NCBI RefSeq assembly: GCF_003945595.2
Contig: NW_024104529.1
Span: 434,001-498,000 of the forward strand
DNA: 64,000 nt
From: Pipra filicauda
Lineage: Eukaryota; Chordata; Aves; Passeriformes; Pipridae
Direction: 5' to 3'
A program made the position numbers and the translations under genes. The notes beneath the pieces were generated by a model. The model was not told where the DNA came from. It did no database searches and was given only the letters and a program-made list of their open reading frames with translations. Shown one piece after another: positions 42,201 to 54,900 of the stretch; position 1 is the first letter of the stretch, and each line of letters opens with the position of its first letter.

Positions 42201-44195
42201 GATAGCAAGCATAATTTTCCTCTGAATTCATAATTCCTCAGAAATTTAGAAAGTCACATTTAATGTTTTCTAGGGTTCAGCATCAGAAAGTTAATAATCT
42301 ATATTTAAGTTTGGTTTAAAAGTTTCCTAACTTGAAAAACTGCAGCCAAGAAAAAAACCCATTTTTTCCCCTCAAGCATCAGTTCCTTCTGTAACAAAGC
42401 CAACTTTTGATTTCAAATTGTCTTATCTTCTACAGAGAGTCCAAGGGCTTTTCTTAATGCATCCTACCAAAACCATCTTCCTTGAAAACAGAATTATTTA
42501 AGTGGTGAGGCAGTCCTTGAGCACTGAATGGGACACAGGATCAGTGGGAAAATATGATTATTTGAAGACAGCTATTTACTGCAGATGCAAAGGCTGCACT
42601 AAACATCTGGGGGTGCAAAGGTGCATGACAGCAAGAGTTGTGGTTTGACCTCCCCAGCTCTCCCACTAACATCCCCTGTGGTGATTTACTGCATCTCTGT
42701 CTACAGTCACAACTCCATCTGGGGCTGTCCACTGACCACTCCTAATCTCGTCTTGTGTCTTGGCTTTCTCACTTGTAAAAAGGCTGCAAATTTACCACTG
42801 TATTTACACTGCAGGTGAATACAGCACCCCTCTGTGCCCAGGTATCACCCTCAGGACTTCTTTGATACCCTCCTGGCTCTTGCTGCAACACACAGGGTAT
42901 TTAAGTTCACTGCCTTTGCGGATCACTCCAGCCATATCTGCACAAGAAAACATTGCAGTTCACAGGGTGCCACTCTATCCATGCTGACAACAGCAAGGAG
43001 CACTACTGAGCCTCCATGTGATGCTTCACAGTGAATTTGTAGCCTAGAGCACATGAATAAAGCAGATTTGGACTTCACCATTTCTTTCTGTTCCAGCTAA
43101 CGAGATATCACCAAAAGATGGCTGAACAAATTAAATATCTATGGCCTTCAGTACATCCTCTTCCTCAGAAGTTCATTCACATCTTAAAATATTAACCCAA
43201 CCCTAATCCCCTGCCCCTCACCACCCTCAAACACTGCCTTACACTCGAGCCAGCAAACAGAACTCCTGACTACCTCACACCTGTTTTAAATACACAGTCA
43301 GCCAGCTCAGCCCAGTGAAGCTTCAGGTCTGGGTTCTGCTGAGCTCGGGAGCTGCTGAGCTGGGCTCACCCCTGATCCTGCCCTGGGCTGGACACCTCCC
43401 TCCAGCTGGGGATGGCACCGCCTTTAAGAGCTGCCACTGTTTTCTGCAGGGAGTGTTTAAGTGCAGCCTGAGGGGAAAGCATCATTAGACCAGCACTACA
43501 CCTTGGTACCAAACAGCCCCTCCCAGTCCTGATGAGTTTACACCCTGTACAGGTAAAATGCAGAGGGAGGGGGAATAGAGATAACAAGGCTGTGAGTCTC
43601 CACCTTTCCCTGAATACCCACAGCCTTAATTCCTCAGGTGGAACTGCAGGGCCCTGCCTTTGCCTTATCACATGTTGTCTCCACCTAAAACAACCTCTTT
43701 GAATTTGCTGGAAGGAAAATGCTCTCAGTTTCTTCAGGCCACAGATGGAAGATGCCATTTCTACTGGTCCCTCAGCCCAGGTACAAGCATTAAGAGCAAG
43801 GATGATGCACAGCAGCAGCAGTGGAACCCTTCTGTGGCCATCCTAGTAATGTTACATCTCCATTCAAGTTTCTTCCCCACCTTTCATGGAGCTGCTGATG
43901 CCAGCTTAAGGCTTAGAACTTCTGAAGAATCAGTCTAAACTCTAGGCACATCTGTCAGCCCCTAACAGACCTCTCCCACGACAGCATATGCTGCACTGCC
44001 CAGAAAGCAGCACCAGAACTGAGGACAAATTCTTATTGAGCTGCGGGAATCTGCCCACAGAACAAAACTCCGGAAGAGATGGAGCATACTCAGAGCTTGA
44101 GCAGCCTCAGCAGTGCTGGTGGTCCTTCTGATAGGGCCTGGCTTTTACTGGGCAGCTCCTTTCTCCTGTCAATCACTCACACATAAAACCTGAAA

Positions 44196-44286
44196 CCAAT
44201 TACCCTTAAAAATTAATTAATCACCTTCCCAGGAACCTTTGCTTCCAGTAGTGCTTCCTCCCACTTGCACTTAAGCTATATAAAGG
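44196..44286 (+). promoter_or_regulatory. Candidate TATA/CCAAT core promoter, plus strand
   Basis: CCAAT at 44196..44200 is followed about 80 bases later by TATATAAAGG at 44277..44286, a consensus-quality TATA box with the usual spacing. A start about 30 bases downstream would fall in the homopyrimidine tract at 44298..44354. A donor-like string (CAGTGT|GTGAGT, intron side from 44457) follows about 150 bases later, so a short first exon of roughly 44310..44456 is conceivable. Octamers of this kind occur by chance about twice per window, so this is a hypothesis. It could be a noncoding RNA start, an upstream REEP3 start, or a remnant of an old LTR. Confidence 0.25.
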
Positions 44287-44297
44287 CCAGTAAGTGA

Positions 44298-44354
44298 TTT
44301 CTTTTCTTTTTTTCTTTCCTTTCCCTTTCCTTTCCCTTTCCTTTTCTTCTTTCT
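44298..44354. repeat. 57-base homopyrimidine tract, (CCCTTTC)-like
   Basis: An uninterrupted run of C and T on the plus strand, including repeated TTTCCCTTTCC units that form approximate mirror symmetry. Such tracts can adopt triplex (H-DNA) structure. It begins 12 bases downstream of the TATA-like string. Confidence 0.9.
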
Positions 44355-46349
44355 ATTGCTGGGAGGGCACTAGCTAGAAACCTAGCTGGGTATATAGATA
44401 GGCATGCTTCTCTCATGTGGGCTTCTGGAGCACAAGCTTTGTGGGTTATCCAGTGTGTGAGTATTTCTATTTATTTTTAAGTAGCATTAAATGCTTGGCT
44501 ATTGCTATCTCTGTGTTTTTACAATTAGTAGCTTTTGAAGGTTAGCAGATGGGTAACAGTAAAAAGAAAATCCCTAAGAACACAAACAATCCTGTGAAGA
44601 CAGTTATTACTTCCATGGTAGACTTTTATCTTGGTTTTAAGATGTGCTAAAGTTTCACAGAATATTGTAGAGGAATTTCTTTCTGTGCTGGATGAAAGGT
44701 GTTTAAATTGATTGTTTTATAAGTAGATACTATTAGTGACAAAAAGAATAGGGTATATTCAGCACTGAAATAAATGTATACATCTTTGAATTAACTGGGA
44801 GGTGGGTCAGGACTCTTATCCTCGCTGGAGTTCACTAGTTTATTATGTAGTAAAGAGAAAAAGAGAGAAAATGTATAATAGGTCTGGCTAAAGTCTTCTG
44901 CCTCCTGAGTTGTTAAAGGTTCACATGGCACCCCACACACAGCGGAATAGAAGTCTTATAATCTGATTAGTACTCTGTACATAACTTTCTCAATGTTTAT
45001 ATTAAAACTTCTTAAAAAATTAGTCTAAAGAGCTGTGTTGGTGCTGCTGTCCAGGGAACTTTCTACCTTCCGAACTTCCACTTTCTATATGAATTGTGCT
45101 GGGGTTGTGACCCCTTGAGAAGCAGGGGCTCCTGTTAACAGCAGCTTTAGACTGACATCACTTGGATGTTGTATTACTTATCCTGACACAACTAAAACAG
45201 GCAATGGTCATGGTAAGGAAATGGTTTAGCATGCTGCTGTACAATACGTACAATAAAAAGAAAAGGGGAAGCTTTAGGGTTTAGGAAAGGCCTAAAGCTG
45301 AGATAAGAAACAGCTGAGTTCAGCTACCATTAAACTGTGCACTGTGGATGGGGGAAATGATGACAACTTATGGCTACTTGTTTGTCAGGGGAGGAAGAAA
45401 AGCAATAACAGAAAGATGGTTGGGTATTTCTGAAACTGAGGTAGAAAGAAAAGCTCATAATAGCTTAGAAAAAACTTCTTTTACTTAACTGTTTTCTTTT
45501 TGAAAATTTCTTTAACATCCTGTCTTCTCAAATTCTTCTTTCTCTCTTAGCTTCACTTACTACTCTGCTGTCCAAGTTCATTTGCATTTTCTTAATGCAA
45601 CTGTAGCACTTCCCCCATATCTTTATCTCATTAAGCATAACTGTTTACCAGTTTTGTCTGAAACAGTAATTATCACATGTAGTAACCTCCCTTTAACAGA
45701 CTTTTCTGATGGCTATTTTTGTGTGATGCTAGTTCTTCCTTCTTCCTGCCAGCAAACTGTCTCCCAATTAGATTAAAACTGATACATAGGTTTCTCTCCT
45801 GTATTCCAGCTGCCTGTCCTGTTGAGTTTCTGTGTCAGGGAAGGCTAACAAATTAGTGTTAATTGTGTCCTGCAATTCAGTAATAGCTATTATTTAACAA
45901 TATCCTTTTTGGTAAGGATTGTCTTAATATGTCATAGTGTTGTCTGGCACAGGGTGTAAACAAATTATGTTACTGATTCTGTGCTGATCAAGCAGTGGTA
46001 CTTTAGTATTTTTCCTGGCACTGTTATCCCAATTAAAACTATCACAAATTTTCTACTGAGCCAGTAACTCCTTCAATTAATTTACTGTTCTCATTAGGAG
46101 TGTTCCAGGGTCTGTCTGTCACATTTGTTCAGGCTACGCTCGAAATTGGCCCTAAAAAGGGAATTGATTTAAGTCTGCCCTTACTGCAAGAATTGTAATG
46201 AAACATTGCATCTTATAATGACAATCTGAAAGAGGCACAGACCTACGCAAGCGGAGAGATGAGAAGGGACTTGCATGTCTTCTTGGATTTAACAGCAGAA
46301 GATTGCGTTTGACTGTTGCTGTGTCATTTAATTGAATGAAAAGATGGTC

Positions 46350-46685
46350 TTGGAGTCACAGACTAGTTGAGGCTGGAAGGAACCTCTGGAGATTGTCTAG
46401 TCTGACCCCCCTACTCAGAGCAGGGCTACCTTGAGCTGGCTGCTCAGGGCCATGTCCAGCCCAGTTCTGAATAAATCTTCAAGGCTGGAGACTTCAGTTT
46501 CTCTGGGCAACCTATCACAGTGGGAAAAATATTTTCTTGAGCTCAAATGGGATTTCCTGTATTTCAGCTTGTGCTCATTGCCTCTTTTCCTTTCCCTAGG
46601 CACCACTGAGAAGAGGTGGCTCCTCCTCCTTTACTCCATCTTCAAGAAAGATTCTAGTAACCATTCTTAGGTGTATAAATAACAT
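46350..46685 (-). mobile_element. CR1 LINE 3'-end fragment, antisense
   Basis: The plus strand reads as the reverse complement of the avian CR1 3' end: GTCACAGACTAGTTGAGGCTGG, GGAACCTCTGGAGATTGTCTAG, CTGACCCCCCTACTCAGAGC, GGCCATGTCCAGCCCAGTTCTG, TCTCTGGGCAACCTATCACAGT, CAGCTTGTGCTCATTGCCTC and GGCACCACTGAGAAGAGG. It is 5'-truncated, its inner end is near 46685 and fades into unique sequence, and no ORF of the element survives. The ORFs here are repeat-derived and not genes. Confidence 0.9.
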
Positions 46686-49068
46686 CCTGGTTAGTACCGA
46701 ATTCTAGCAAGGTGTGTCCAGGTGGTTCCATGCTTTGTGAACACAGCTCTGCAGGAGACCTGCCTCCTTTCAGCTGGGCGGTCTGAAGGTGGGCTTGCTC
46801 TCGCCGTCAGGTCCTTAACCCCAGAACATACCAGGTGCCAGAAGGAGTCCTGTGCTACCCTTTTGGTGTTTAGATACTGATCCTGCTTTCAGAGTAATAG
46901 ACTAAAATACTTCTTAGCTTTAGTGTTAAAAGTTGCTGAAGTGAGGCAAAAAGTAATTAAAATTAAGTCTTCATATCTTGGTCCTCTACTTTCACGCTCC
47001 CTTCCTTTTTAATCAAAATGACGTTCCCAGAACTTTGCTTGGTATTACCGAGTTGCAGCAGTAACCACCTGTGAATATTCATTATTTGGCCACATCTAAA
47101 GGAAGATGGCCCCACATTATAAAACATCAAGTTGCAGTTAGAGGATATAGTGTGCAGAAACTTCCCCAGCACAGGCTTGTCTGTATCTAAAAACACTGAG
47201 TTAACCTGGACTTCAGAAAAGGCCATCAAGTCATTTCTGCTGGCTCTGTAATCCCAGTGGTTATTTACCTGAAGCAGACTTCAGATGACTGCACACAGCT
47301 TTGTCTGACATGATTCAGAAAGGTCAAGGTCCAAGACAGGTGGTGAGCCAGCCTGTGTGGCAGCACTGATGTCCTGGGCTGAGGAGGGATGTTCCCTTTA
47401 CAGGAGGAGGCCTCAAATGGCTCCTATTAAACCCCTAATTTGGGACTCTCCCATGCCCAAATGTAATGCAAATCTGCTGTCTTGTTTTCAATTATGGACA
47501 ACAGAAGGATGAAATGTAAGTTTAAGGAAATAGTTGTAATAAGCACAGCTCCAGAGACTTGCGTTGACTCCGAGTCAGCTTATGTCTTAAACTGCTTTGA
47601 GCCCTCGAAGTTACCACCCAGCAATTTAACACTTGGGTTTCAAGTTAATTTAACTTTCTTAGATGAAAAAGGGGTCTGAAAGCACATGATCGGTAACTGC
47701 TAGACCAGTTGAAGACTGGAGTCATCGATACATGAGATTTTTAGTCGTGCTTGCAGCTGCGATGCAACTTGTCTACAGGGAAATAAAGTGAGGGAAGATA
47801 TTAATGTCTTCTTTTCAGCATTTGCATAAGCTACAAGACTTGTTCTATGCTAAGGATGGTGAAACTTTGGTGCTTGATTTGTGCTTAAGAACCCCATGTG
47901 TCAACCACAAACTTTAAAAGCCACTCAAAACCATAAAGGTGACTTTGTTTTTTAATTCAGCTCATCAACAATGTGTGCTCAGTTAATTGTTGAGCATCCA
48001 TCACTTGTGGAATTGGTGGTCTTAAGTATTCCAGAGATCAGCTGCTAAGGTTCCCGAGTTCTAAGTTACCCTTTGATTTTGTAGGGTTTTTTTCCTTTGT
48101 GTTAATTCTGTTTTCATGTATCTTGATGGATTGTGTTCCAAAATATGTTAGAGAGGATGAAAAAAAAGACTATGTGGAAGAACTGTGTCTTTACAGGAAT
48201 ATTGTGGGAAAGCAAACTAAAACAAAGCAGCTACTAATTCCCATTTTTAACTTGTGGGACAGTGCCTTTTGGTGTCAATTTTTGATGGCTAGCAGTTATT
48301 TGTAGCAAGTTCAAGGAGACAAGTGGTATGCAAAAAAGGGTAAACCTCTGTGGGAAGAAGTTCTGATTTGTCTAGACAGAGCTTCCTTAACATAATGTGG
48401 ATGATTGTTTCCTAGCCTCCTGCAGGCTACCAGCTCAGAGCAGCTACAGCCACAGTGTATTTATGCCTGTTAAACCAGAAGTTCTGCCTATTGTTTTTCC
48501 TGCCTTCCTCGCTTTCCACTGCTCTAGTCCAGCTATGTTATACCAGGCCATTAAACATTCAGCATCCAGAATGTCTAGACAGGCTGAAAGACTGTCTGCA
48601 CTCCCTTTCTCAGAGTCAACTTTCCTAAGAACTAAAAGGCTCTTTGGAAAGCAAAGGTGGCAGAGTTCCTAGTATGAGACACATCTTCAGGCTGCCTTCT
48701 GAGAGAGCACAGAGTAACATGCTCTGGTAGGGAATTCTAGCAGTGCACAGAATTCCTGTGCAAGCCTCCTGCTGCTTCCCAGAGAGGCTTCAAGCCTTTG
48801 ACAATTATTGCTAATGTCTTAAACAGCTTGCACTTATATTCTAAGGATACCAGACTACATAGAGATGTACCCTGTTAGCTGGCAATGTCCTGCTGAAATA
48901 ACAGAGGAAAGAACTAAAGCGAGACTTCCTTGCCACAGAAGATGGAAAAGGCCTTTTTGAGGCAGAAAGGGTTTCTGTTTAGGGACCTGGGGACCAAAAG
49001 AGACACTTTGCTGTGTGTATCTGCTAGTTTTGGCAATATTAGACAAATAAGCAAACAAAAGAGCCAAC

Positions 49069-49080
49069 TTTTTTTTTTTT
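49069..49080. repeat. T12 homopolymer
   Basis: Twelve T residues on the plus strand. Together with T13 at 59907..59919 and T12 at 60273..60284, it contrasts with the A-runs that dominate the JMJD1C side of the window. Confidence 0.9.
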
Positions 49081-49622
49081 ACACATAACCTTTGTTTTCT
49101 TCGGTGCTGACTTGAATCACTCTGTATAGTAAGAAGCAGCTCCCCCTTCCCTGGGTAGCTGAAGAAACCTTGTGCTAACTCTCTTAACTTCCAGCAAGCG
49201 AGAACAGCATCCTTGGGAAGTGCTTAATAACCTGGGCTCTTTTAGAGGAAAGTAATTTTTGGTGTATTAGGTGAGCCCTCCAAGAACAGAGATCAACAAA
49301 GCCTTCAGACTGGGAACCAGGGTTTTGAAAAGCAGCATGTGAGGAAGATGCCCAGATCAAAGAGGACAAACAACTGAATATGAGCACCCAATAACTTTTT
49401 TTAACTCCAATTTTGCTTCCTCTGTTAATGAGAATAAAAGTAGGTGGCAGACTTATGCCACTCCAAGTCATATAGAGTTAACAGAAATCTGGTTACAGAG
49501 TTCAGTGCATGAAAGTGCTGAAAAAAATTTGGGTTAGAGCTAGAAATCTACCATGAAGCATTTAGGGACTAGAAAAACATTTCAAGAAACTTGCAAGTTA
49601 ATTTATCAGGAGATGGAAAGGT

Positions 49623-49642
49623 GACTTATGCATGCATAAGTC
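49623..49642. repeat. Perfect 20-base palindrome
   Basis: The half-site GACTTATGCA is followed directly by its exact reverse complement TGCATAAGTC, with no spacer. The centre contains overlapping ATGCAT and ATGCATAA strings, resembling POU-octamer-type sites. A perfect 20-base palindrome is expected by chance roughly 0.06 times in 64 kb. Function is unknown. Confidence 0.9.
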
Positions 49643-51972
49643 CTTGTGGAGAGAGAATGAGTGTGAAAGAGCTCTTTAATCTATCACTTAGAGCACAGTA
49701 GGAACCAATGACTGGAAACTAAAGGCAAATTCAAAGTTTAAAAGCATGGGCCTAGTTTTCTATAAGGAAAAACAATTTACTGATGAAAATTAAAAACAAA
49801 GTCAATGTTCAGATGCCTTCAAATCAATAGCCTTTGTTGGCAACACTGCTTCTAGAAAACAAAGGTTATTTGACACAACACATGAATTAATGATTTCTGT
49901 GTCTTGGGTTTTAAGTTGGATGAAACTATATTCTCTTCCTAGTTTAAAATATATGGAAAGAGATCCTTTTCCCCAGTTCAGGGGAGAATGCAGAGAGAGG
50001 ACAGTTCTTGGGAGAAAAGGAACTCAAGTAATGAGGACACAGAAAGCATTGCTCCAAGGGGGGGGAACCAACATCAGGACACTGTCTAATAAAACAGCTT
50101 CCTTAATGCATTTGTTGGTCAGCAGTTTGACTAGACCTGTCTTAGAATGAGTAAGGAAAGCACAGTGGGGTCAGCTGGCTAAAGGCTAACTTTGGGTTGT
50201 ACATGGGAATTGCTATCCTGGCTCACAGGAGTGTTCCCCCTGGATAGCTCTTCCAGCTAATTGTAGTGTGCTGCTCTGGGAGGGTGGGAGAGAAAGAAAG
50301 GGAAACCTGATAGCCCGGTGTCCTTTGCTGGCAGCCTTTGAGTTGCTGGATAATGTACGATGTAGTCCTTCAGCTCTTGATACTGATTAGGCTCCTCTCA
50401 AGCTCTGTGTGGGGTTTGGCCTCTGCATTTCAGTAGAGTTGGATGTAATAAAAGGAATGGAAAGGTCTAGAAAATATCCCATAAGGAATTGGGGTTATTT
50501 ATTCAAGGGATGATTTAATAGTTTAAGTACTGGGTTTGGGGTTTTTTTGACGTTGTTGCGAAGGAAGTTAACACTTTTCCTTCCAAGCTTGGTGAAGGCT
50601 GGATAAAAACTCCAGAATACCCCTTGACTCAGCTTAACTTTGATACAAGGAAAAGCTTCCCAGCAGGATAATGAAAGGCTAGTAAACATTGTAAGAAAAG
50701 GTGTGTAATCTCTGTTAAAAGGCTTCAGGAACAGGTAGGACAAGACATCTGCCCAAATGGCATGGGGTGATCCTAGTTTTGTTGTGCAGCAGATAAATTT
50801 GGGGTCCTTTCCAGTTCAAAGATATGGGGGTTTTTTCCACCTCTTTTGGGCTGATGGTCATGGGCTGCTGCACTGTTTAGCTGGCTGGAGACTGTGATTT
50901 TCTGCAAATGGATATTGTGCTGAACAAGGCTCTAAGTGTTGCCAAAGAATGTATATCTCCTTCATTTTAAGTAAAATCTATCAGCCAGTTCAAAAGGCAA
51001 ACATTGTTTCCTGATAAAATGCAGCTGGTGTGCACATGAGCTTAGTCAGCAGACTATAAAATAGCATAAGCTTTCCATAGGGATCAGAAACATCAAAAGC
51101 AGAAAGTGTATTTTAAAAAAAAATCTCTAACAGATTGCTATAATTATTAAATGTGACACATCACAAGTAGTGATGGAATATAGCTGAGATGACACTACCC
51201 AGACAGGAAGGAATAATATGGCTTTGGTCTGTGTCTCTGTGTACAGATTTCAAATCCCAGAGAGTGGATCATCAGATACCAGAGTATGTGAAGTCCATCA
51301 TTTAAAATGGGTTTGTTCCCAGGAGAGAGGCATATTTACCGAAACATTCATTTGCAGCTTTTGAAGAAGTTAACAGCTTTAATGCTGTTCTACTAGGGAA
51401 CAGGGGAAAAATAACCTATGTCAACTTGTCCAGGGGACTGCCCTGCTGGGCTGTACTGGTGTGGTCACACTTAGATAGAGAGTAATGCTTGCAGGTCCAG
51501 TACAACACGTCAGACCTCTCTCTCTGTGGCTTATCAATGCAGACACAGGGAAGTGACAGGGGCAGCAGAGCTGCTTTGTGAGAGCCTCCTGGGTACTCCT
51601 GATGAGCTGGAGATCAGCTCCTCTGTTGCCTCAGCTTGCCCTTGTGGGGCTGCATTTCATATGCTTTCAGCTCCAAATGGAAGCAATAAGGTAGGATGGA
51701 CATATGACTGCTGCCAGGAGAAAGTCTCAGATGGAGCTGTTCTGAACTTTCCCCTTCCTCTTTAGATCACATTTCCCTTAAGAAAAAAAAATCCTAAGGG
51801 GTGCTCTTATGTTTCTGGTAAGAAGGAATTAGAGGCACTTAACCCATTGCAACCCATTAAAAATTGATAAAACAAATCAATAGTGATTGCCTTTTCACGA
51901 CAAGCCTTTTCACTGCATGGTGAATTTTCTTTAAAATAGGAAGCAGAGTACCCTTTTAATGTTTGTACTTTT

Positions 51973-51990
51973 AATCAAATTAATTTGATT
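51973..51990. repeat. Perfect 18-base palindrome (AATCAAATT half-site)
   Basis: AATCAAATT is followed directly by its reverse complement AATTTGATT. The centre has ATTAAT, a homeodomain-type core. Chance expectation is about 0.25 per window, so it is only mildly surprising. Confidence 0.9.
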
Positions 51991-54900
51991 CTGTCTGAAT
52001 TGCCTGGTGCAGTCAAAACAGGCTAGTGCTGCAGTGATGAAAATGCTCTGGCTTTATATTGACAGGGCTGTTCTGAGTTGCTTTTGGTGTTTTGTCCTTA
52101 TCTGCTTTTCCTGACCTATAACTCACAGAATTAACAGTGCACGACTTCATTCTTTTGTAGTCTTAGGAGGAAAAAATCCATGGGCCTGTTGTTGCTTACT
52201 CGTCTTGCAAAGATTTCCCTCTACTATGTAGTGCAGTCATCCTACAACTCCAACTAGATGCCTTTTTTAATTCTAAATTCCACACTGCTTAAAATGCAGA
52301 ACTAACTGAAATTGTCAGGGCCCTGAAAGTTGGTAAACTGACTCCAAGAAACCCCCTAAACCATGAATTTTATGTCATGTTGCTGTTTGTGTTTTCAGGT
52401 TTTACATTTGCAGGTGTATCTCTGAACATGAGGGGAAGAAATGATTCAAAACTTAAGGACTTTATTCATATAGAAGCAAGAGCTTTAAAAGGAATGTCAG
52501 ACTGTGTGTAATAAAACTGTGAGAACAACAGTGGTTAAACATGCCAAATGAAGGAAAAAAAAGGCAGAAATATCAATTTTAAACTATGTTTTTTCATTAA
52601 GTTGGATGCTTCACGTGACTAATTTGGAATGTTAATAATTATCACAATAACATTTATGAAAAAGATAAACATATGGCCTCTTGGCATTCTGTCTGTCTGT
52701 GTGTTGGGGAAAAAAATAGCTTAAGACACAGCTGTGTTAGACACCAATGGGCTTTGCCTTGTTCCCTGGGGAGGTGCTGTGCTGGGAGGCTGAACACACA
52801 CGTGAACAAGAAGTGGCATGCCCAGAATTCTGTGCAAAAGCTTCAGCTGCTTTGAGTTCATAGAATGTCCACAGCATTGCCCAACACTCTCTCTCCAATG
52901 AAATCTCATTAAGGCAGAAGGACTACTGGGCTGTTTAGAGATCAGAACCTACCTTTGCTGTTGCTTCATAGGAAAGATAGATGAGGAGTTAAATATTTGA
53001 AAGTAGCATAAACTATGAATTTCAGCCATATTAGTTAATAATCACACCAGCTTAGAAATGGTTATTTTCACCCATTCTGTATTTTGTTGTTTCAACGAGT
53101 AAACTGGCATCATCTGTTCTGTGTTCTAATGCCAAAATCACAAATATGTGACATGATTCAGTAACTGAGAGAATTCTGTATTTTTTCAAGTTGTTCTATA
53201 TTTGAGACTCCTCTAGAATAGATTAATACAAACCAGCAAAGTTAATAAAAGCTCAGCACTGTGATTAACCTATATGCATTTTTAACATAGGTGATGCTGT
53301 CTTTGGGGAGCACATCCTCCTAATATAGGGAGCTGAATCCCTCTCTCAGAAACTAGCTCATGTCTTCCTAAATGTTGCTCAGTTGCTATTTGCACATCTG
53401 CAACGTAATTGAGACGTTGGTTTACCTGTAAAAGATGTGCAAGTTAAACATTGATGTTTGTGTACATATATTGTATTATATCAAAGAAGTTAGGTGGCCT
53501 TTACAAATGATTCTCCAAACACTGCTAAAACTATTTACGAGAACTTTTTAACTACATTAAGTGGCTTTTGGAAGGAGTGTCAAAAATATCCCATAATGAG
53601 ATACCTGGAAGTCTCCTCCTTACATAACTCCTTAGATAAAAATAGGCAGACATATGAGTAAGACACGCCAGGTTTGAATAAGTACATGGCATGGATCTAA
53701 TTGCCATGTTGCTCTATTTCTGAAGTGCAGGAGCATGGATTATCATTATGTGCAAACTGGAATACAGGGAAGTTCACGTGGCATCCCTGTGTCTGTCTGC
53801 TGAGGGCCCAGCAAACACCACCCAGCTTGCTGCACTGAATTAAGTCTCAAAACATTCTATGAAATAAAGTCTAATCTTCTTAGGAAGGTAAATTACTCTT
53901 AGGAGCCATCTGCCTTTACCCTTTAAAAAAATGCCTCTTTAAATGTAAATTTAGCTTTCCACCAGAGACAGTATTGCCATGGCAACAAACACAAGAAAAA
54001 TAAATGTCTTGCTACAAAATAAGGAGTGGTTTTCTTCTAAAACATACTCCATATGAAATAAAATATGCAGCTATGGAATTATTATATAAATGATCTCAGA
54101 CAGTAAAAAAGAGTATCAGTCTTTTCCTGGAATGGTTCTCTGAGCTAGTACCAAACACACAATTGCTTGTGGTGAAGAAATGTATTGTATACTTAATTTC
54201 ACGTGCTATAAAGTGGAGCTGTCATCTTGCAGTTTGCTCTGGAGGGACTGGAATGCTACAAACTTCAGTGCAGCATCAGGCAGGCAGCAGGAGTTTACAG
54301 AGCTGGAGCCTAAAATGTAATCTCTCCCAGGTAATTTATATTACAAATGCTTTGCTGTGTGAGTTTGCTCTGTACAGTCTGCCACTGTATTGTTATTCAG
54401 AGAGCACAGAAGTAGTGGCTCAGATTTCTCTTTTCATTGAATGAAAGGAAGGATGCATTCAGGTTAGGCCTGTTTCAAAACTGAGATTGATGAGTGGTGT
54501 ACTTTAAATTGCTCACAAACAAATTCCTCTCTACCTCTTCCTGCATCAGTAACCCCTTTCAAAGGTCAAGTTGAGGAGACACCCAAGATGGGCAATATCA
54601 TTATTTGCAAGACCAAAATTCCTACATGGTTAAAAATAGTTCATTTTTATAATGTATACTTTCCCATTTCAGGCTTCAAATTTCACAATATCCAACTATA
54701 GCAAGAGTTTTCAAACGTTGTCATTGTTGAAATGTTCCACGATTGTTTATTCACCCTCTTTCTTTCCCTTCTTTTGGCCTTTTGACTGCACATGTTGTGT
54801 TTGAAGGCTGCAAGGGAGTGAAGATACCTGTGGCTGGGTTCTACCCGTTGGAGAAGGCGAGGAATTCTGGTGCTTGCCTGTGGAACAGAAACCATCCTGC

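Noticed and set aside
50750..50830. Weak resemblance to a CR1 3' tail (GGGGTCCTTTCCAGTTCAAAG)
   Set aside because: The match is short and the upstream CR1 blocks are missing; not enough to call an element.
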